Source: Thermoanaerobaculum sp. (GTDB lineage: Bacteria; Acidobacteriota; Thermoanaerobaculia; Multivoradales; UBA5704). Taken from it: a stretch of 48,505 nucleotides of DNA. Positions 1 to 9,700 of the stretch are shown one piece after another. The notes beneath the pieces are model-generated. The model had not been told where the DNA came from. It did no database searches and saw only the letters and a program-made list of their open reading frames with translations. Position numbers and translations under genes: made by a program. Where the stretch lies: assembly GCA_021154885.1 (NCBI GenBank), contig JAJKHS010000019.1:1-48505 (forward strand), given 5' to 3'. Position 1 is the first letter of the stretch, and every line of letters starts with the position of its first letter.

Positions 1-3000
1 AACATCACGGTTTGCTCAGTCAGCGGCAGGAAATCAGGTTGGATCACCAGGCGCACGACGCTGCGGTGCTCCACCATCACGCCCTTCGGCTGGCCCGTCG
101 AGCCCGAGGTATAAATCACGTAGGCGAGCGCGCTCGACCGCCGGTCCTCCCGGCCGGGATTGGCCGCTGACGACTCGGCCAGCCGCGCCTGGACCTCGGG
201 GTCGTCCAGTGCTACAGTGCGCCCCCCGGCAAAGCAGCTGCGCTCGGCCAGCCGGCTCTGCGTCAGCACCAACGCCACTCCCGAGTCCTCCAGCATCGCG
301 GCGAGGCGCGCCTCCGGATACTCCGGATCGAGCGGCACGTAGGCTCCGCCCGCCTTGAGGATGCCCAGGATGCCCACGAGCATCTCCAGCGAGCGCTCCA
401 GGCAGAGCCCCACCAGCGTCTCGCTGACCACGCCTTGAGCCAGCAGGGAGTGCGCCAGGCGGTTTGCCCGCTCGTTGAGCTCCCGGTAGGTCAGCCGCTC
501 CTCTTCGAGCTCCACCGCCACCGCCTCCGGCGACCGCTCCACCTGCGCTTCGAACAGCTCCTCGATCGAGCGCTCCCGTGGGTATTGCGCCGGCCGCTCT
601 CGCCACTCGGTAAGAAGCCGCCGCCGGTCCGCTTCTGCCAAGAGAGGCAGCTCCTCGACCCTTTCCTCGGGATGCTCCAGAATGCCGTCCAGCAGGACTC
701 CGAAGCTCGACGCCAGCCGCTCGATCGTCTCGGGGTGGAACAGCTCCTTCTTGTACCACCAGCTCAGGACCAGACCGTCTTCGAACTCCATGACGTTGAG
801 CTCGAGATCGAATCTCACGACGCCGACGCTGCCGCCGACCGCTTCGAGACGCGATCCGCCGAGCTCCACGTTGTTCTGCTCCGTGTTCTGAAGCACGATC
901 AGAATCTGGAACAAGGGGCTGTGACGAAGGCTGCGCTCCGGTTTCAGCTCCTCCACCAGCATCTCGAACGGCACGTGCTGATGGGCGTACGAATCCAGGA
1001 TCGTCTGCCGGCTCGTTTCCAGGAAATCCAGGAACCTCGGATTTCCGGACAGATCGCTGCGCAGAACCAATGTATTGACGAGAAAACCGATCAGCGGCTC
1101 GACGTCGCGATGCACGCGCCCCGCGATCGGCGAGCCTACGACGATGTCCTGCTCATGGCTGTACCGGCTCAGCAGAACCGAAAACGCCGCCTGGAGGAAC
1201 ATGAACAACGTCACTCCGGACTCCCGGCAGCGGACCTCGGCCCGGTCTCTCAGCTCCCTGCCCAGCCGCTGAATATGCTCGCCGCCCTCAAAACCCTGCC
1301 GCGCGGGCCGCGGCCGGTCCAGCGGCAAGCCGTGGACCTGCGGCAAACCGGCCAGCTGGCGCCGCCAATAGCTCAACTGAGCTTCCAGAACCTCGCCCTG
1401 CAACCACTGCCGCTGCCACTGCGCATAGTCCGCATACTGCACGCGCAGCGGCGGCAGCGGGTTCTTCTCGCCGGCCCGATAGGCCTTATAGAGCTTCCCG
1501 AGCTCCTTCACCAGCACGACCATCGACCAACCGTCCGAGGCGATGTGGTGCATGCAGAGCAGCACCACGTGCTCGTCGGTCGCCAAGGTCAGCAGACTCA
1601 CCCGCAACAGCAGATCGCGGCTCAGATCGAAGGGTTTGCGTGCGTCTTCCAACGCCAGGCGCCGGACTTCTCTCTCCCTCTCGTCGAGCTCAAGGCCGCT
1701 CAGATCTCTCGCCGCCAGACGGAACCCGGCGTCCTCACGAATGACCTGGAACACTTCGCCGTCGATCTCCTGGAACACCGTCCGTAGCGACTCGTGACGC
1801 TCCACGAGTGTCGAGAGCGACCTGGCGAACGCCTCTGCGTCCAGGTCCCCCTTCACCCTCACCGCGACCGGAATGTTGTACTGGGTGCTATCTCCTTCCA
1901 GACGATCGATGAACCAGAGGCGCTGCTGCGCAAACGACAACGCAAATCGTTCCCGTCGCGCCAGCGCCTCGATCGCCGGCAGGACGAGACCCTCGTTGAC
2001 CTCCGGCAACCGCGCGCTCAGGCCCTCGATCGTCGGGCATTCGAAAATAGTGCGCAGCGGCACCTCCACTCCCAACGCCGACCGCACGCGGCTCACTACC
2101 TGCGTCGCCAGCAAGGAGTGGCCGCCGAGATCGAAGAAGTTGTCCTCGATGCCCACCCGCTCCACGCCCAGCAGCTCCTCCCAGATCTCGCACAGCCACC
2201 GCTCGATCTCTGTCCGCGGCGCCACGTACTCGCCCCTTTCCCCCATCTCCGGCGCCGGCAGCGCCCGGCGGTCCACCTTGCCGCTCGCCGTCAGCGGCAG
2301 CCAGTCCAGCACCACGAACGCCGACGGCACCATGTACTCCGGCAGCTTCGAGGCCAGGCGCTCCCGCAGCCTCGCCGTATCCAGCGCCAGACCCTCACGG
2401 CCTACCACATACGCCACCAGACGCTTGTCCCCGGGACGGTCCTCGCGTGCCAGCACCACCGCCTCTCTCACCAGTCCTAGCGACCGTAGCTGCGATTCGA
2501 TCTCTCCCAGCTCGATGCGGAACCCGCGCAGCTTCACCTGGTGATCGATCCGACCCAGGTACTCCAGCTCGCCGCTCGACAACCAGCGGCCCAGGTCCCC
2601 CGTACGGTAGAGCCGCGCTCCCGGCTCGTCAGAGAACGGATCGGGGATGAACTTTTCCGCCGTCAGATCCGGCCGTGAGAGATACCCGCGCCCCACCTGC
2701 ACGCCACCGATCAGCAGCTCCCCGCCCACGCCCACAGGCACAGTGCCCAGCTCGCCGTCCACCACGTGCATCGCCGTGTTCGCCACCGGGCGACCGATCG
2801 GCACGCGACGATCCTCCGCATCACAGGCCCGCGACGTCACGTCCACCGCCGCCTCCGTCGGGCCGTAGAGGTTGTGCAGCTCCACCCCAGGCAACCGCGC
2901 GAAGAACCGCCGCGTCAGCTCAAGCGGCAGCGCCTCGCCGCTCGCCATCACGCGCACCAGCGACGCTGCGCACGCTTCCAGGCCCGGTGCCTCCAGGAAC

Positions 3001-3790
3001 GCCTCCAGCATCGAGGGCACGAAGTGCGTCGTCGTGATCCCCTCCGATTGGATCGTGCGAGCCAGGTATGACGGGTCCTGGTGGCCGCCGGGCAGCGCCA
3101 TCACCAGCCGGGCACCGGAAAGCAGCGGCCAGAACAGCTCCCACACCGACACGTCGAAGCTGTAGGGCGTCTTCTGCAACACCCGGTCCGCAGAATTCAG
3201 TCCGTAGCGCTGCTGCATCCAGACCAGGCGGTTGACGATGCCGCGGTGGCTGTTCATCGTCCCCTTCGGACGGCCCGTCGAACCCGAGGTATAGATCACA
3301 TAAGCCAGGCTTTCGGGACGCGCTCCGGACGCCTGCCACGGCGCCTCGCCGCCACCACCTTGCGCCACGCCGTCGAGCGGCAGCACCCGCGCCGCGTGCT
3401 CCGGCAGACGGGGGAGCAGGCGCTCCTGCGCCAACACCACCGGCGTCTTTGAATCGGCCAGCATGAAAGCCAGGCGCTCGGCCGGATAGTCGGGATCGAG
3501 CGGCAGGTAGGCTCCCCCTGCCTTGAGCACCGCCAGGAGCCCCACCACCATCTCCAGCGATCGCTCCGCCAGCACGCCGACGACGCCATCCACGCCCACG
3601 CCAGCGCCACGCAGTCGCTGCGCCAGCCGGTCCGCCGCACGGCACAGCTCCCGGTAGGTCAGGCTCTCCTCGCCGTAGACCACCGCCGTCTGGTCCGGCG
3701 TGCGCTCCGCCTGCGCCTCGATCAGCTCGTGCAGGCAAGCGGTCTGGGGATAGGCCGCCCGGGTCTCGTTCCACTCCAGGAGCTGGCGGC
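1..3790 (-). repeat. Duplicated NRPS bimodule, copy 2 (A3-T3-C4-A4)
   Basis: This stretch aligns almost without gaps to 6355-10145 (A1-T1-C2-A2) at an offset of about 6,355 bases. By eye there are only about a dozen differences over roughly 150 bases in the A4/A2 region near base 61 versus 6416, and the A3/A1 core is similarly close. The match extends through the T and C domains and weakens at the C3/C1 boundary. This indicates duplication of a two-module block. The copy may continue left of the window. Confidence 0.8.
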
Positions 3791-6700
3791 GATCCATCGC
3801 CGTCAGCAGCGGCAACGACTGAACCCGCTCCTCCGGCCGCTCCAGGAGGCCAGCCAGCAGCACCGCGAAATTCGACGCCATCCGTTCGATCGTGTCGCCA
3901 GAGAACAGATCCCTCTTGTACCACCAGTGGAGGACCAGGCCGCCCTCGCGCTCCAGCACATTGAGCTCCAGATCGAACTTGACGATCCCACTGCCTTCAC
4001 CTACCCATTCGAGGGCAGATCCACCGAGCCTGGCAACATCGCCCATCTCCCTGTTCTGCAGCACGAAAAGGATCTGGAACAATGGGCTGTGGCTCAGGCT
4101 GCGCTCGGGCTTGAGCTCCTCCACCAGCATCTCGAACGGCGCGTGCTGGTGAGCATATGCATCAAGAATCGTCTGCTGGCTCGACCTCAAAAGCTCTACG
4201 AAGGGAAGGTTTCCGGACAGATCGCTGCGCAACACCAGGGTGTTGACGAAGAAGCCGATCAGTGGCTCGAGGTCCCGATGCACCCGGCCCGCGATCGGCG
4301 AGCCAACGACGATGTCCGTCTCCTGGCTGTAGCGGCTCAACAGCACCGCAAACGCCGCTTCCAGGAGCATGAACAACGTCACTCCGGACTCCCGGCAACG
4401 CGCGGCGGCCCGATCTCTCAGCTCGCTTCCCAGCCACTGCACGTGCCGGCCGCCCTCGAAGCCCTGCCGCGCCGGACGCGGCGCGTCGAGCGGTAGGTTG
4501 TGAACCCGCGGCAGGCCTTCTAGCTGGCTGCGCCAATAGCTTAGCTGCTCTTCCAGCACCTCGCCCTGCAGCCACTGGCGCTGCCACTGCGCATAGTCTG
4601 CATACTGTGCTCGCAGAGGCGAAAGCGGGTTCTCCTCTCCCGCACGATAGGCCTCATAGAGGGCCTCGAGCTCTCTGATCAGCACGCCCGTCGACCAGCC
4701 GTCCGATGCGATGTGGTGCATGTTGAATAGCACCACCTGCTCTTTCTCCGACAGCTTCAGCAACCCCACCCGCAGCATGGGATCGTAGCTCAAATCGAAG
4801 GAGCGCCGCGCGTCCGCCAACGCCAAGCGCAGAACCTCGCTTTCCCGCGCCTCCGGCCCAAGGGGACTCAGATCCATCTCCGTCAGACGAAAGTCCGCCG
4901 CCCCGCGGACGACCTGGCGCACTTTGCCATCCACTTCCCGAAACACCGTCCGCAACGACTCGTGACGATCGACGATCGTCTCTAGTGCGCAGGCAAAGGC
5001 AGCCTTGTCGAGATCGCCCCTCATCCGTCCCGCACCCGCGATGTTGTACTGGCTGCTCCCTCCCTCCAGGCGATCGATGAACCACAGGCGCTGCTGCGCA
5101 TAGGAGAGCGAGAACGACTCCCTCTCCGCCAAGACCTCGATCGGCGGCAACACCCAGCCACCACTCAGCTCCGGCAACCTCTCGCACAGGGCCCCGACCG
5201 TCGAGTGCTCGAACAACAACCGCAGCGACAGCTCACGACCCAGCGCCGAACGCACACGGCTCACCACCCGCGTCGCCAGCAACGAGTGCCCTCCCAACTC
5301 GAAGAAGCTGTCCTCGATCCCCACCCGCTCCACTCCCAGCACTTCCTCCCAGATCGCGCACAACAGGCGCTCCATCTCGGTGCGCGGCGCCACGTACTCA
5401 CCCCGTCCGTAGTGCCCCTCCGCGGGGACCGGCAGCGCTCCACGGTCCACCTTGCCGTTCGCCGTCAAGGGCAGCGACTCCAGCACCAGGATCGCCGACG
5501 GCACAATGTAGTCCGGCAAGATCTTCTGCAGTGCAATTCTCAAGTCAGCGGCGAGCGATTCGCGATCCACGTTCTCTGCTGCCGCCACGTAGGCCACCAG
5601 CCGCTTCTCCCCGGGGCGGTCCTCCCGCACGACCGCCACCGCCTCCCGCACCTGTGCCTGCGACGCGAGATGCGCCTCGATCTCTCCCAACTCGACGCGG
5701 AAGCCTCGCACCTTGACCTGATCGTCCAGGCGACCTAGAAACTCCAGGCTCCCGTCGACCCGCCACCGGCCCAAGTCCCCCGTCCGGTACAGACGCGCGC
5801 CCGCCACTTCCGAATAGGGATCCTCCACGAATCGCTCCGCCGTCAGCTCCGGCCGGTTCAGGTAGCCCCGCGCTAAGCCATCGCCCACCGCACAGATCTC
5901 GCCGATGGCGCCCAGCGCGGCCAGCACGGAACCTTCCTGAAGCAGGTAGACCCCCGTGCCCAGGATCGGCCGGCCCAGCGGCAGCGCGCGATGTGAATCA
6001 AACTCCCGCGGAACCGGGTAGCAACTGGTGAAAGTGGTGTTCTCCGTCGGGCCATAGCCGTTGATCACTTCCACTCCGGCGAGCCCCTCCTGCACCCGCA
6101 CCACAGCCAGCGGATCCACCACATCCCCGCCGGAGAGCACCCATTTGAGCTCGTTGCTCCGCGGCAGCTCATGGCTCCACGGCTCGAAGAGACCCGCCGT
6201 CAACCAGAGCGTGTTGACACCGTGCCGCTCCAACTGGGCGTTCAACCTCCCCACCTCCGGCACCCGTTCCGGATAGAGCACCAGGCGGCCGCCGTTGAGC
6301 AGCGGCCCCCAGATCTCCAGCGTCGCCGCGTCGAACGACACCGAGGACGCCTGCAACATCACGGTTTTCTCATTCAGCGGCAGGAAATCGGGCTGGATCA
6401 CCAGGCGTACCACGCTGCGGTGCTCGACCATCACGCCTTTCGGCCGGCCGGTCGAGCCCGAGGTATAGATCACGTAGGCGAGCGCGTTCGACCGCCGGTC
6501 ATCCCGGACGGGATTGTCCGCTGACGACTCGGCCAGCCGCGCCTGGACCTCGGGGTCATCCAGCGCTACAGTGCTAGCTCCGGCGAAGCAGCTACGCTCG
6601 GCCAGCCGGCTCTGCGTCAGCACCACCGCCACCCCCGAATCCTCAACCATCGAAGCGAGGCGGGCCTCCGGATACTCCGGATCGAGCGGCACATACGCAC

Positions 6701-9700
6701 CACCCGCTTTGAGAATGCCCAGGATGCCCACCAGCATCTCCAGCGAGCGCTCCATCGAGATCCCCACCAGCGTCTCGCTGACCACGCCCTGGCAGATCAG
6801 GGAGTGCGCCAGACGGTTCGCCTGCTCGTTGAGCTCCCGGTAGGTCAGCCGCTCCCCTTCGAGCACAAGGGCCACCGCCTCCGGCGACCGCTCCGCCTGC
6901 GCTTCGAACAGCTCGTCGATCGAACGCTCTCGCGGGTACAGCGCCGGCCGATTCCGCCATTCGGAAAGCAGCTCCCGCCGCTGCGCCGGCGACAGCAGAG
7001 AAAGGTCTCCGACCCTCTCCTCCGGCCACTCGAGGATTGCCTCCAGCAGGACCCCGAAGCTCGACGCCAGCCGCTCGATCGTCCGGAGATCGAACAGCTC
7101 CTTCTTGTACAACCAGTTGAGGACTAGGCCTTCCTCGGCCTCCAGCCCGTGGAGCTCCAGATCGAACTTGACGATGCCGCTGCTCTCCCCGACCCAATCG
7201 AGCCGGGAGCCTCCCAGCCTCAGATCGCCGCGCGCCGCGTTCTGCAGCACGAAAAGAATCTGGAACAACGGGTTGTGACGCAGGCTGCGCTCGGGGTTGA
7301 GCTCCTCCACCAGCATCTCAAAGGGTGCGTGCTGATGAGCATACGCATCCAGGATCGTCCACTTGCTCGACTCCAACAGCTCCACCAACCGGGGATTTCC
7401 GGAGAGGTCGCTGCGCAGCACAAGGGTATTGACGAAGAACCCGATCAGCGGCTCCAGGTCCCGATGCACTCGCCCAGCGATCGGCAGCCCCACCACGATG
7501 TCCGTCTCCTGGCTATAGCGGTTGAGGAGCACCGAAAAAGCCGTTTCGAGGAGCATGAACAACGTCACGCCGGACTGCCGGCACCAGGCTTCGAGCCGGT
7601 TTCTCCGCTCTCTATCCAGCCGTTGAACATGCCGGTCACCCTCAAAGCCCTGCTGCGCGGGACGCGGCTTGTCGAGCGGCAATCCGTGGACCAGCGACAA
7701 GCCGGTTAGCTGACGCCGCCAATAGCTCAACTGCCCCTCCAACACTTCACCTCGCAACCACTGCCGCTGCCAGCGTGCAAAGTCCGCGTACTGCACCCGA
7801 AGCGGCGACAGCGGGTTCTCCGACCCGCTGACATAGGCTTCGTAGAGGGTCCTGAGCTCGCTCAGCAGCACACCCAGCGACCAACCGTCCGAGGCGATGT
7901 GGTGCATGTTGAGCAGCAGCACATGCTCCTCCTCCGCCAGCTTCAACAGACTCGCACGCAGTAGCAGGTCGCGGCTCAAATCAAAGGGCCGCCGCGCATC
8001 CGCCAGCGCCAGACTCCGGACCTCCCGCTCTCTCGCCTCCGCTTCCAACCCCCTCAGGTCCCGCGTCTCCAGGCGAAAATCCACGCTCTCTGGCACGGCC
8101 AGGCACACCTCGCCATTCGTCTCCTCGAAAACCGTGCGTAGCGACTCGTGACGTTCAACAATGGTTTCAAACGCGGCAGCCAGCGCCCTTTCGTCCAGCT
8201 CACCGGTCACCCGCACCGCGTCCGGAATGTTGTAGTGGCTGCTTCCACCTTCCAGTCGATCGATAAACCAAAGCCGCTGCTGTGCATACGACAGCGGCAG
8301 CCCCGACCTCTCCGCCAGGACGTCGATCGCCGGCAGGACCAGTCCGCCACTCAGCTCCGGTAACCGCTCGCTCAAGGCCGCGACGGTCCGATGCTCGAAC
8401 ACGGCCTTGAGCGGCAGCTCCACGCCCAGCGCGGACCGCACCCGGCTCAAGACCTGCGTCGCCAGCAGGGAGTGCCCGCCCAGGTCGAAGAAGCTGTCCT
8501 CGATACCGACGCGTTCCACACCCAACACCTCGGCCCAGATCTCGCACAACTGGCGCTCGAGCTCGGTGCGCGCCGCCACATAGCCCGCCGTCCTCTCCTT
8601 CACCTCTGGCACTGGCAGCGCCCGGCGGTCCACCTTCCCGCTCGGCGTCAGCGGCAAGCCCTCCAGCACCACGAAGACCGACGGCACCATATGCTCCGGC
8701 AGCTTCGAGGCCACTTGCTCCCGCAGGCTTGCGGTATCCAGCACCCGTCCTTCCTGGACCACTACATAGGCCACCAATCGCTTGTCCCCCGGCCGGTCCT
8801 CCCGCGCCAGCACCACCGCCTCTCTCACCGGCTCCTGCGCCCGGAGCTGCGATTCAATCTCCCCCAGCTCGATGCGGAAGCCGCGCACCTTCACCTGGTG
8901 ATCGATGCGACTCAGGTACTCCAGCTCGCCGCTCGCCAACAAGCGGCCCAGGTCCCCCGTGCGGTAGAGCCGCGCTCCCGGCTCGCCCGAGAACGGATCA
9001 GGCACGAACATCTCCGCCGTGAGATCCGGCCGCGAGAGATAGCCCCGCCCCACCTGAACGCCGCCGATCAGCAGCTCCCCGCCCACCCCCATCGGCACTG
9101 CGCCCAGCTCACTGTCCACGACGTGGATCGCGGTGTTCGACACCGGGCGGCCGATGGGAATCGCACTCCGGTCCTGCTCGGGATCACAGGTCCAAGAGGT
9201 CACGTCCACCGCCGCCTCCGTCGGGCCGTAGAGGTTGTGCAGTTCCACCCCCGGCAACCGCGCGAAGAACCGCCGTGTCAGCGCGAGCGGCAACGCCTCG
9301 CCGCTCGCCACCACGCGTACCAGCGAGGCAGCGCACGCCTCCAGGCCCGAAGCCTCCAGGAACGCCTCCAGCATCGAGGGCACGAAGTGGATCGTCGTGA
9401 TCCCCTCCGCCGGGATCGTACGGGCCAAGTACGACGGGTCCTGATGCCCGCCGGGCAAGGCCATGACCAACCGGGCCCCCGTCAAAAGAGGCCAGAACAG
9501 CTCCCACACCGACACGTCGAAGGAGTAGGGTGTCTTCTGCAACACCCGGTCCTCCGGGCTCAATCCGAAACGTTGCTGCATCCACAACAGCCGGTTGACG
9601 ATGCCGCGGTGGCTGTTCATCGTCCCCTTCGGACGGCCGGTCGAACCCGAGGTGTAGATCACATAAGCCAAGCTCTCGGAGCGCGCGCCAGCGCACAGCC

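Noticed and set aside
435-1787. Plus-strand 450-codon frame opposite the NRPS
   Set aside because: Antisense to C4; similar shadows recur at the same offset in each duplicated module, as expected from the duplication rather than from real genes.
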